60,000 nucleotides of DNA from Mesostigma viride (taxonomy: Eukaryota; Streptophyta; Mesostigmatophyceae; Mesostigmatales; Mesostigmataceae). The notes under the pieces were generated by a model. It did no database searches and had not been told where the DNA came from. It worked only from the letters and a program-made list of their open reading frames with translations. The translations under genes were made by a program, and so were the position numbers. The stretch's first letter is position 1. Every line of letters begins with the position of its first letter. The DNA is taken from contig RPFO01000213.1 of assembly GCA_009746045.1 (NCBI GenBank), positions 2,012,325-2,072,324 of the forward strand. Direction: 5' to 3'. Positions 36,578-47,400 of the stretch are shown one piece after another.

Positions 36578-37239
36578 CAAACAACAGCTGCAACAACAAC
36601 GACAACAACAAAATTAAATTATAAATAAATCATGAAATAAACGAAATAATTAAATCGATGATTCAAATAACTAAATTTAAATAACAAATTCATTCAATGG
36701 CAATTTAATATGACTATGTCTTACATTTATGTTTCTTTGAATTCCTTTCCCCTGGCCAGCATAATTACTACGGTAACTGGAATCTACGCCTGATCTACAT
36801 CGGATTCTTCCTCAACTCAATTCACTGAATTCAGTACTCACGTTCATTTGGATTCGACGATCCATGTCCATAGCGCAGCACCTAGGCCGTCAGCGTACCT
36901 TATTGTTGTTGTTGTTGCCACGCCGCACATGGGCAGCAGAGAATCTATCAGCGTACCTTAAATAGATAGTGTTGCCGGGTCTCAGTTCAGTAGTAACTCA
37001 TGATAGTTGGTTGTAAACGAAATCGTCAGCGTGTGGCGTGTCAACTGTTGCGGCCCTTGTGCAACCTCTGTCAGGCTATGACTGGCGTGGGATCCAACAG
37101 TGATCCAACTGACTGACTGACTGACTGTTGCGGCCCACGTTGAGTTGAGTTGAGAGTTGAGTTTAACCCCGCGCCGGCCACGTGGGGAGTTGAGTTGAGT
37201 TGAGTTTATTCCCGCGCCGGTGTACCGAGTACCGACAGG
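36578..37239. other. Intergenic, simple-repeat rich
   Basis: AT-rich stretch 36590-36720 (aacaacaacaacg; aaataaatt), (GACT)n near 37108-37127, and a duplicated block gttgagttgag ... cccgcgccgg at about 37139-37176 and 37187-37219. No gene. Confidence 0.6.
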
Positions 37240-37244
37240 GTTGT

Positions 37245-37675
37245 TGTTAGGAGTGAGAAAACAATGTTTGCCACAAAGTTTTACTTTATTTCACTCAGAT
37301 AAAAATAAGTCTCAGTCGGCAGCTGGCCGGCTGCTAGTTCCACCACAGGAGTGTGTGAGGTGTGAGGTACTGAGAGTGCAAACAAGGTGCGTAGCTTCGC
37401 CTTTTAAACAATTCCAGGCTCAGCTACTGGGTAGCAGTTATGATCTACCTACAACGTGGCCACACCAAACCGGTCTTTTCTGACTGTGTGGCAGTTACAA
37501 TCATAACGTGATCTCAAGCCAACCATTCACAACCAAAGTTCAAGGTCAGTCACAGAATGACTGGGTCACTTATGGAACAGAACTTAAACATGCGGCACAT
37601 GCCCGTCCATGTAGTCCAGAGCTAGCACTAAACTATAAGTACTAGTTTCAGGCAGGTGTGTCGATACTTCTGACA
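37245..37675 (-). repeat. Copia 3' LTR
   Basis: 431 bp, TG...CA ends on both strands. Paired with 43392-43823. Confidence 0.96.
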
Positions 37676-37684
37676 CCCCCCTTA
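37676..37684 (-). other. Copia polypurine tract
   Basis: On the minus strand TAAGGGGGG, directly before the 3' LTR start TGTCAG. It serves as primer for plus-strand DNA synthesis in this element class. Confidence 0.75.
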
Positions 37685-37820
37685 CTCGGCACACAGGCCG
37701 GAAAACAAACTCAAGCAAGCCAGAACAAATGTTCACTAAATAAAAGAACTGTAGTATGGGACCACTGTCACAGGCTAGCAAGTGTGTCCTTATGTTGTCT
37801 CATCTCGAATTGCCAGTAAC

Positions 37821-40800
37821 TCAAATACCCAACAACTTGTGTCTGAGCTCCACAAAACGTGGCTCGGGTAGTGCCTTGGTGAGCATGTCGGCGATCATCG
37901 CTGCCCCAGGAAGGTGAGACACCTGAACGGTGCCATCCGCGACCTTCGCGCGAATGTAGTGGTACTTGACGTCGATGTGCTTGGTACGCCGAGGGTGAAC
38001 AGGGTCTCGTGACAGAGCCACAGCACCAGTGTTGTCGCAAAACACCTGAATTGGCCCTGAGGCCGGGTCACCCAACTCCTTGGTGATGGTGAGAAGGGGA
38101 ACCACCTGCTGCGTGACACCGCACAGGGCCATGTACTCGGCCTCACAGGTGGACAGGGCTGGAGTGGGCTGCTTGCGACTGGTCCACTCCACCGCAGCAC
38201 CGCGGTACATGACCACGTTGCCAGTGATTGACTTGCGGTCCACAGGATCGTTTGCCCAGTCGGCATCCGAGTAGGCCACCAGCCCCCCCTGCCCCGAGTA
38301 GGACAGACCCAGGTCCTTGGTGTGTACCGCGTACTGAAGCACCCGGCGTGCCAGCCCAAGGTCGCTTACAGTAGGGTTTTTCATATTCTGAGTCAGCAGG
38401 TTGACTGCGAATGCCAGGTCAGGCCGAGTGCATCCCATCGCATACAGGAGTGCCCCGGTGATCGCTTGGTAGACGCGAGTGTCGTCCGCGTTGAGAAGCC
38501 CCCCCTCACCACGGGGGGTGTTGGGGACAATGGGCGTCTTCACCGCCCGTGGGGAGACCCCAAAGCGCTCAGCGAGGGCCTCCAGGTACGGGCCTTGGTG
38601 CAGAAAAACTGTGCGCGCCGGCGGGTCGAGGACCAGGGAGACCCCCAGAAAGAGGGAGGGGGCATCCGTCTCGGTGATCTGGAAGCGCTGGGACACCCGT
38701 TGGGTCCACTGCGATAGCCACTCCGCCGAGGAGTGGGAGACCAGGAGATCGTCGACATGGACGAAGGCAAAACCACCAACATACAGGAACAGACACGTGT
38801 CCGTGGTGCTCTGGACAGCGCCAGTCTCATGGATGAGGTAGTCCCGGAGCGTGTGGTGCCAGTTCCGGGGCGCCTGTTTGAGCCCATAGAGGCTCCGCCG
38901 GAGGCGCCAGAGGTACGTTTGGCCAGTGGGGTCGCGCTCCTCAAAGCCCTTGGGGGGAAGGACATACACGTCCTCCTCCAACTCAGCATAGAGGAACGCG
39001 GTGCGGACATCCAGCTGCCGGATGGGGTGGCCAGCAGTGCCAGCACGAGCCAAGCCCAGGCGCACGGTGGCAGCACGGACGGTGGGAGCAAAAGTCTCAC
39101 CGAAATCAATGCCCTCGCGCTGTGCAAACCCCTTGCACACAAACCGGGCCTTGCACCGCCCATCAGCTTTCTGGGCGAAGACCCACTTGGTGGGTAGGAG
39201 CTTGGCACCGCGCGGAAGATCACGCATATGCAGAAGCTCGTAAACCTGGTGCTCCTGGAGGCTGGCCAGCTCACTCTCCATGGCCGTGCGCCATTCCGGC
39301 AAGGCAAGGGCGGCAGCGGGAGAGGAGGGCACGGACGCAGGCTGGCTATGAAAAGCAGCAGCGAAGCACAGGTCAGCGACAAGTGAGTGATGCGCGTGGA
39401 TCCGTGCAGCCTTGGTGACAGGTTGATCCGGCCAGGAAGAAAGCGTGTCATCCAATACATCATCGCCCCCGAAACCAGGGGGAGCGGGGGTGTTACTGCC
39501 ATGAGAAAGGTCGCCACACAAGGCAGCACCACGGGAACCCCACACGGGGAGGAGACCTGCAGAGGCACCAGGGGACGCCGGAGGAGAATAGCCGGTGCTG
39601 TCAGCCGTGCTCTCCAGGTCAACCGAGGTACTCAAATGCGGCGGAGGCATCCCCGCCCCGGCGTGTTCATATGACGCCGCAGAACGCGAGTGGCCAGAGG
39701 CCTGCCCGCGCAACAGAGGGGCATGCTGTCGAGCATCTGACACGGTGAGGTAAGATGTCGGCGCCGAGGCAGGAGCCGGAGCCGTCGGAGCAGGGCCGTT
39801 CCGCACAAGTGCCTGGATGGCCGCAGCGGCGGCCGGGGGGAGAACGAAACGCTCAGGAGTCCCCCCGATGCTGACATAGCTGTCCTCACGGCCTGCGGGC
39901 AAGGCAGTGGAGGGCGTTGCCGGCCCCCCAGAGTCCTCGGCAGAGGCAGAGGGTAACTGCAAAGGGGCAGGAGTCAGCATGTCGGCGGGAAAGAGGTCGG
40001 CCTCCGCAAAGGGGGCCGCCGGGAGCCACTGCGCAGCCTGCGGGGCCCGGTTGCGCCACGTCTCGTCGAACTGCACGTGCTTGCGCTCGATGACACGCCC
40101 GCCGCCCGTCGCCTTGTCGGGCACCCATACGAGGTAGGCCGGGGAGTCAAGCTTGTATCCCACGAAGAGGCCATCCTCAGCGCGAGAATCAAACTTCTCA
40201 CGGGCTGCCCCCTCAACCAAGACGTGGGAGGGGCAGCCAAACACACGCATGCCGGATAAATCCGCAGGGCGCCCATACATGAGGAAGTAGGGCGTTGCGT
40301 GCTCCGGGTTGCTGCGGCAGGGCAGCCTGTTGATGATGTAGATGGCGCATGCAAAGGCTAGAGCCCAGAACTCCTTGCCGAGGCCAGCATGCGCCAGCAT
40401 GCTCCTGGTCATGCTAACTGCGACGCCCCAGAATCGCTCCGCCACGCCGTTCTGCTCCGGCGTATAGGGGGACGAGAACTCTTGCCGCACGCCATACTCG
40501 GCGCAGACGGCGCGCCAGTCCTGGCCAGTGAAAACCGCGTCTTGGTCGGAGCGAAGCTCCACAGGCGCCGTGGCCGCGGACGCCCGGAACGGCTTGATCT
40601 CCGTGGCCAGGAAGTGACGCAGGCTCCCAACGGCAGCGTCCTTCGTCTTCAAGAAGTAAACCCAGTGAAAACGAGTGGCTTCATCCGTGATGCCCAGGAC
40701 ATACCGCCAGTCCCCCAACACGGCAGGGGTCCGCATGGGACCTAGCAGGTCGCAGTGCAGGCGATGGCGAGGGGTCGCGCAGCGTGGCGTCGTGCTGGGG

Positions 40801-41858
40801 GGAAAGCTGCTCCGCCGCAAGTGACCGGCAGGGCAGGAAGGACACGTGGGAGCCTTGGGACCGTGGGTCACCATGTTTGAGGCGGGGTCGGCGGCTAGCC
40901 GAGCAATACGATCCGCGCCAGCGTGTCCGAGGCGCAGGTGCCACTGCATCAGGTCCACGGGGGCGGCTGATGTGGCGAGGGCATGGGGCGCCACCCCGCG
41001 GAGCAAGTAAATGCCGTCACACTCCACGAGGGGGAACGTGCGGGTCCCCAAAGTGAGGCGCAGGTGCTTAAAGTCCACATCATGGCCGGCTTTAAAGAGC
41101 TGGCTCACCGAGAGTAGGCGGGCCTGAAGGCCTGGGACATACAAAGCTGGGCCGAGGTGCACGTCCGGGGTGCCGAGCCGGAGAAGCAGAGGGCCCCTGC
41201 CGCCCGCATGCAGATTGCCGCCCGAGCCGGTGATGCGCAGCCGGAAGGCGGGATCAAATCCATCGCCAAAGTCCGCCCGGTGAGGCGTCATGTGGTACGT
41301 GGCACCCGTGTCAACCACCCACTCCGGGGCACACCTAGCCGAGGCCGTTGCGGCCGTGTGAAGCACAGAAGGAGCGGTGGTTGAGGAACCAGCCGTCGAG
41401 TCCGAGGAGGTGCTGGGGCGGGGTGCCGAGAGACGACTGCCCGAGCGGGACGGGGAAGGCGCAAGGCCGTGCACTGGACGAAGCGAGGCCTGCCCGTGAG
41501 GCTGCACACCGTCGCGCAGGGAAGCACCTAAAGGGTTGGCGCGCAGGGAAGCACACAAAGGGCCTCGACCCACGTGGAACGCGTACGTCGTCTCCAAGGG
41601 AGGCAGGCCTGCGTCGGTGTGATGGGCGTGCCCGGCGCCGTCACCGCGGAGGTGAGCAGGGCGCTGGGCGGGATGGGCAGTCCAGCAGGTGGCGGCGTCA
41701 TGTCCAGGCTTGGCGCAGACGGAGCAGGGCGGCCCGCGACCACGCCCGACCCCTGCGCCACCACCGCGACCACCACCGCGCCCGCCGCGCCCCCCGCTGC
41801 TGCCGCCATGGCCGTGGCCGTTGCCGTGGCCATTGCCGTGGGCGCGGCCGTTGCCGTG

Positions 41859-41904
<46 letters not shown>

Positions 41905-42911
41905 CTTCCGGTGCCGTTGCTGTTGCCGTTGCCGTTGCCGCGGGCACCGCCATTCCGTGGGCCACGCCCCCGGCCAGGGGTATGGTACGCGTGGTTGGAG
42001 GCAGAGCCAGAATCTGCAGGGGACGGGAGGCCACCCGTCAGCAGATCTTCAACTTCCATCAGGCGCTGCCGCAGGACCGGAACAGTCTCGACCTCGTCAA
42101 GACGGAGGGAGATTAGCGCGGGCCGGTACTCGGCGCGCAGACCGCTGAGGACGCTGGCAATGAAGGCAGCGACTGGGAACGTAATGCCTGCAGCCTGTAG
42201 CTTGGCGTACAGCAGTTCCGAGCGGTTCACATACGGCTCCACAGTCTCGCGAGCAGTTTGACGAAGTTGGGCCATTTGTTTCCACAAGTCCAGACGCATG
42301 GACTTGGTGAGCTTGCCATGCTCATAGACCTGGATGAGCTTGGTGATGGCCAGACTGCCCAGGCGACGATCCAAGGGGAGCGTCTGCATCAAGGCACGCG
42401 CAGGCCCATCGACGACGGCCAACAAGGCAACGTAAAGGAGCCGATCCAGTTGCACGTTCTGGACAACACCTGCCAGCACTCCAAGGAGGCCAGCATAAAG
42501 GGAAACAAGGCCCCAAAAATGGTCCTTAAAAGGAATCCACAGCGTCCAATCTGAGCCGGTAAAAACCTTGACCCCACGAACATCCTTCAAAAGCTCCTTG
42601 CAAGCCACAAAGGAGGCTCGGGCGGGGCCCCCCCCCGCCGTACCGCGGCTCAAACCACCACCGTCAACCGCCCGATTCTCACTGTCGGGAGCGCCGAGGG
42701 CGGCGTCCTCGTCACCACCGGGCGGGGGCAAAGCCAGGGCAGCCAGCCCAGCTGCTGCGTCAAAAAATACTTCGCCTGGGAGACCCGAATCGGTTAGAGT
42801 TACGGATGTTGCAGTCAAAGCGGCCAGACCGGCAGAGTCGTCGGCATCAAAATCGTTACTGCAAGCAGCGCGACTCGCGGAAGCGACCTGGCTACGAGTG
42901 CCGGAAGCCAT
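37821..42911 (-). CDS. Copia Gag-Pol polyprotein (1,696 aa, intact)
   Basis: Start chosen at MASGTRSQVA (42911); the frame is open 33 codons further up, but that part reads through the MITE end. Gag region with WIPFKDHFWG and YEHGKLTKSMRLDLWKQM, then a Gly/Asn repeat of about 45 residues (41860-41960), then the zinc knuckle CSVCAKPGHDAATC. Protease WVVDTGATYHMT. Integrase with an HHCC finger (HLRLGHAG, CPSC) and D-D-E at HCDLLGP, RSDQDAVFTG and NGVAERFW. Reverse transcriptase with KARFVCKGFAQ, QLDVRTAFLYAEL and FVHVDDLL. RNase H with YSDADWA, EAEYMAL, DNTGA and KHIDVKYHYIR. The protein ends RFVELRHKLLGI. Order protease-integrase-RT-RNase H is Copia, not Gypsy. No stop or frameshift is present, so the element may be able to move. 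Confidence 0.97.
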
Positions 42912-43003
42912 TCCAGCAAAAAACAGCAGAAATCTCCGAAAAAAAAAGGTAACGTTGACCAAGAGATTCCGGCCAGGAATCGAACCAAGCACCTTTTGTA
43001 GTA

Positions 43004-43234
43004 CAGTCATTCACGCCTTAAGTTGGGTTCGTGGTTTTTGAGGGGTCAACCCAACTTAAGGCGTGAACCCAACTTAAGGCGTGAATGACTCTACTAAATT
43101 CTACTAATTTGAACTAAAGATACTAAAACATAGTATTCTGAACTACTTTGAACTTAGAACGCCGGAATTCAATTCGACCCAACTTAAGGCGTGAACCCAA
43201 CTTAAGCCAACCCAACTTAAGGCGTGAATGACTG
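43004..43234. mobile_element. Pogo-like MITE in the Copia leader (231 bp, TA TSD)
   Basis: Left end CAGTCATTCACGCCTTAAGT and the exact inverse at the right end, 26 bp of perfect inverted repeat, with TA on both sides (43002-43003, 43235-43236). A third inverted copy at about 43052-43087 makes an inner 87-bp hairpin, and a fourth direct block lies at 43178-43200. No coding capacity. It lies between the Copia primer-binding site and the gag start. Confidence 0.85.
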
Positions 43235-43375
43235 TACGCGCTAGACGGGAATCAAACCTCCGCCTACGCTGTCGTCATGCAAATCTTGCCGAAATACACA
43301 AATCTAAAGTCAACCGCGAGCAGAGCCTCGGGAAACGACTTTTACCAGCGGTAAGCAGGTCGAAAGGCGTGCGAA

Positions 43376-43391
43376 CCGCACTCCAATGCCA
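43376..43391 (-). other. Copia primer-binding site (putative)
   Basis: Minus strand TGGCATTGGAGTGCGG, adjacent to the 5' LTR. TGG pairs with the CCA end of a tRNA; it is not the common initiator-Met site (TGGTATCAGAGC), and the partner tRNA is unknown. Confidence 0.6.
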
Positions 43392-43823
43392 TGTTAGGAG
43401 TTAGAAAACAATGTTTGCCACAAAGTTTTACTTTATTTCACTCAGATAAAAATAAGTCTCAGTCGGCAGCTGGCCGGCTGCTAGTTCCACCACAGGAGTG
43501 TGTGAGGTGTGAGGTACTGAGAGTGCAAACAAGGTGCGTAGCTTCGCCTTTTAAACAATTCCAGGCTCAGCTACTGGGTAGCAGTTATGATCTACCTACA
43601 ACGTGGCCACACCAAACTGGGTCTTTTCTGACTGTGTGGCAGTTACAATCATAACGTGATCTCAAGCCAACCATTCACAACCAAAGTTCAAGGTCAGTCA
43701 CAGAATGACTGGGTCACCTATGGAACAGAACTTAAACATGCGGCACATGCCCGTCCATGCAGTCCAGAGCTAGCACTAAACTATAAGCACTAGTTTCAGG
43801 CAGGTGTGTCGATACTTCTGACA
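43392..43823 (-). repeat. Copia 5' LTR
   Basis: 432 bp; carries the promoter of the element by analogy with the family. Differs from the 3' LTR by about five substitutions and a 1-bp indel. Confidence 0.96.
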
Positions 43824-43828
43824 GTTGT

Positions 43829-44473
43829 GGAGTTATCGCGGCGCGTTGTTGGCGTTGACCGTCGTCGGGCCTAAGCTTACTTCAAGTAGCCAAGAGTTGA
43901 GACATCAGGGATGTGGATCCCATGCAAAAAGGTGCGCGGACCTCCACTGACCACATGGTTAACCGCACCGCGAAAAGGCACAATCATGTACACATACTCG
44001 GCCACTATAGACGCTCTGCTGCCCATGTGCGGCCTCAGGCGTGGGATCCAACTTAAAGTTCTTAAACACATTTAATTCCCTGCCTCGCTGGGCACGACCT
44101 CTCCGTCGCGCATCGTAATTCGCAGCCCACTCTCAGCCCGTCCAGTTGGTTGGTGTAGCTGAATGGTCAACGCCCATGCCATGACCATCAAACGCCGAGC
44201 CTTTAGCCTTGATGACCGTCTTGAAGTTGCATTTGCGTAGAACGGAATGCCGAGCATTGCCAGCGTGGTTGTCGGATGAGCGCCGTGCGCAGGCATTTAC
44301 GGATGTAGAACTTGTTTTGAGAGAACACGGGTTCAACGCCTGTGCATTTCGTATTGTTGCAAAAATAAAAAAAATCGTATTTGAAAACCTTCTTTTTTGC
44401 GGGGGAAGAACAGCTTTCTTTTCTGGCCAGCATTGCTTTCCGTTCGGATATGAAGTTTTAGAAATCCTGAAAG
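43829..44473. other. Intergenic between Copia and the sulfotransferase-like gene
   Basis: No recognisable ORF. Contains the promoter and 5' UTR of the next gene; no clear TATA element seen. Confidence 0.45.
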
Positions 44474-47400
44474 ATGTCAAGCAGTGACCGCTCAGGACGG
44501 GGTGCTTCCGCCTCGCATCACGCGTCGCGTGCCTCCTACATGTTTCGAGATCGCAGCGATGCGCCTCTCCTTTCGGGAAATGGCCCCAGCGGCGAGCAAA
44601 GGCGTCAGGAGCAACGTCCCTGGTTGAAAATCCTCGTCGCAGCGATGGTGTTCTTGGGATTGGCAGCAATAGCGGTCGCATTTGGAAGCAAAAGTAAGCT
44701 TTTGTGCCTCTATAAATCGTGGTATGGGTGGAAATGCTTTGCTTCCGGAGCAGCCGGGCTGTCTTATTTTTCAAAAGCCTTGCTGACTTCTGCCAGGAAA
44801 GCTGCATCTTCGCCTTGCACTTCTCCATGCTGTGTGCCCGCGTGACAACGTTTGATCCATGTTTGTTGCACGGAAAACGTTATTTACAGGGAGTTCCTTT
44901 GCAGAATTGTGTGCCTGTGACTGTCTAGATTAAACACGTTTACTTGGAGGACGGACATCATGCACAGTTCCGCTGGCATTGCACGTATTGCAGTGTTGTT
45001 TTCTTTGTACGCCCAGCGCCGTCTTTCAATGCCCTTCCAATCCTTGAAAAGAACACCTGGTGGATTTGCCTGCTTCACATGCAGCAGGTTTACGTGAGTA
45101 ACATTCAGATGACCCAGAAAGGCTTATCGAGCTATTATGGTCGTGGTTGGCTTCTTTGACAACGTTGAATGCTGTGGAAGGGGTGATTTGAATGTGCCAT
45201 AGGCCAGGCCAGCTTAGCATACATTAAAATGGCATACCTTTCCAATGTACTTAAGTATAGCATAATGAGTTGTTATAGTTGTAGATGCCTTCCACCCCCC
45301 ATTTCTTGTTTGGCACATATGGCAGAAAATGAGATGCTTCCATTTTTTATGTTCTAGCGTATGGTTTGGATTTTCTTGTAAGCACGTTGATATCATGGGG
45401 CAAGAACTGAAAAATTTTGTAGTTAACACCTGGAGTTTGATATGATAGCCCCTTCGCTCTTGTGTCATAGTATTTGATAGTAAGTGGCCTAACTCACAAC
45501 CCTGTCAGATTTCACGAGTTATACTGCCTTTTGTCGCAACACCGTTGCCGAGGTTTCCTGCTTTGCTGCTTTCTTCTACCACTTCTCCCATAGATGCCGC
45601 CGCACCTGTTCTCAATGCTTTCGCCTGACCAATAGATGGCAGCTTCTCGTTCGTTTTATCAGCTGTGTTTATCAACAAACAACACATCTTCATGTATTGC
45701 TGACTTCATGTCACATCCTTTCATGTCTCCCACATCTCCGTGCTCTCCATTGCATGCGCTCAGGTCGCCCAGGCGTGGATGACGGATCCAGCCTGCAGTT
45801 GAGCGGGGCACCGGTAAGACACATGCCACCGGTTCCTTCCAGCTCCCTCATTGCGGCAAGAGTTGGAGGAAAAGGTTTTAGCAGATCAGTATCACTTGGA
45901 GCTGCTTCATGCAATAACACGTGGCATTGCTGTCTCTAGTTCGTTGTTCCCACACACGGGCTCCTGTATGCCCCCGCTTCAAGTCTATATTACAGTCCCT
46001 TCACGGTCTTGTGCTCGATGGTATCTACACATTTCTCCCTTGCCACCACGTGCAGGGGCTCCACGGTCATTCGTTACTCCGTTGCCATCGTGGCCCTTGT
46101 CTGTGCTGATACTACATACCGTTTTCTGCGCAAAGTTTCGTTGTAATTGACTGTGTTGCATCTTGCTGCGTGCCCGAGCCATTGCAGCCGGTCTTGTGTT
46201 TCTGCCCTTGACCACCACTGTTGTCATCGTCTTTGCTACCATGCGTTTGCATCCTGGTCTTCCCTTTGGTTCTGGTCATCATCCCCACTATCCATCACGG
46301 TGACCTTCTTCTCTTCCAGGAGAAATACTGCTGCCCTTTCCACCCATGCCCTGCGTCGCTGAGCTCCCTGACCTCTCCCACTCTCGTGCACTGCCCGCCC
46401 CCCCCCCCCTCTCTGCACCTTTCTGCACGCAGACACTGCTCGCGTCAGGTGTTTCGGGAACAGTACTGGGCGGCATGGGGGCCGCATCCCCCGTGGTCAC
46501 CAAGCCCGCGCATGGGGTAGACCCCTACGGTGGCCTGGAGGAGGTAGCGGGAGACCTGCCTGATGAAGACACCGAGAGCAGTGAGGGGAGCATGGAGCCA
46601 GCGTCCAGTGAGGAAGCATCCATGGATCTCCCGGACGCAATTGTTCGGGGTGTGGAGGATGCAGAGGAGGAGGCAGTCATGGGCGACACGCTGGCCGAGG
46701 AGGAGGTGGAGGTGGATGCGGTGGGCGAGGGCGAGGCGGACGAGGAGACAGAGGCGCTGGACGCGCTCCTCCAGGCGCAGCAGGAAGCGGCGGGTGAGGT
46801 GGCGGCGTCATCGCTGCTGGCCGCCACCACCGCACGCAGGCAGCTTAAGTCAGGTAGGCTGCAGGGGGACGGCCGAGTCTCCCCATTTTGTCCCCTGTTA
46901 TTGTTCTGCGCCATTTTTGGTACCTGGGGATGGGATCATGGTACTGACTCTGAGTTGCTTGGAAATATCTATGAGCCCACGTGACGCTTGTTTAATAGTT
47001 TTTTTTCAAGAACGTGTTTTATCCCCATGAACGGGAATGGTTGTGGGTAGGGCAGCCACCGTCACTTTGCGCGCCTGGTCTCAGGTGGCGTATGGTTCGG
47101 TTTTAGTGTCGTGCCTGCATGACAGGAGGCAGCATTGCCGTGTCATCGGTTGGGGCCTTGGCCTGGTAGTTCCTGCTTGTTTTCCACCGCTTGCTGTCGT
47201 CTGCCCGTGTGGTATGACTGGCTGAATGATGACGCTTCTAGCTAACCTTGTCAATCCTCCTAAGATATTTCACACATGAACACTCTGGGATTGCTAGTAT
47301 TGCTGTAGTGTGCGCTGTATGCATATATATTTATGTATCAGGCATCGTCCTTCATCCAACTATCGTGCATGCATGCTTGATACCGCGCCCTGGCCCATCC

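Larger units (their letters stand above)
37245..43823 (-). mobile_element. Complete Ty1/Copia LTR retrotransposon (6,579 bp)
   Basis: LTRs at 37245-37675 (3' LTR) and 43392-43823 (5' LTR), with a perfect target duplication GTTGT at 37240-37244 and 43824-43828. The LTRs start TGTCAG and end CTAACA on the coding strand. I count about six differences in 432 positions, so the insertion is fairly young. The single polyprotein ORF is intact. A putative primer-binding site TGGCATTGGAGTGCGG touches the 5' LTR and the polypurine tract TAAGGGGGG touches the 3' LTR. A pogo-like MITE lies in the leader. Confidence 0.97.

Noticed and set aside
38540-39622. Long ORFs in other frames within the Copia pol region
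   Set aside because: Shadows of the 1,696-aa polyprotein frame, which has all the motifs.
42912-43010. Upstream start of the Copia polyprotein (MTVLQKV...)
   Set aside because: This start lies in the terminal repeat of the MITE, so MASGTRSQ at 42911 is the more likely native start.
42976-43258. tRNA-like B-box sequences on the minus strand (GGTTCGATTCC at 42976-42986 and GGTTTGATTCCC at 43247-43258)
   Set aside because: No cloverleaf can be folded around either; the T-stem does not pair. At most relics of a tRNA-derived repeat in the Copia leader.
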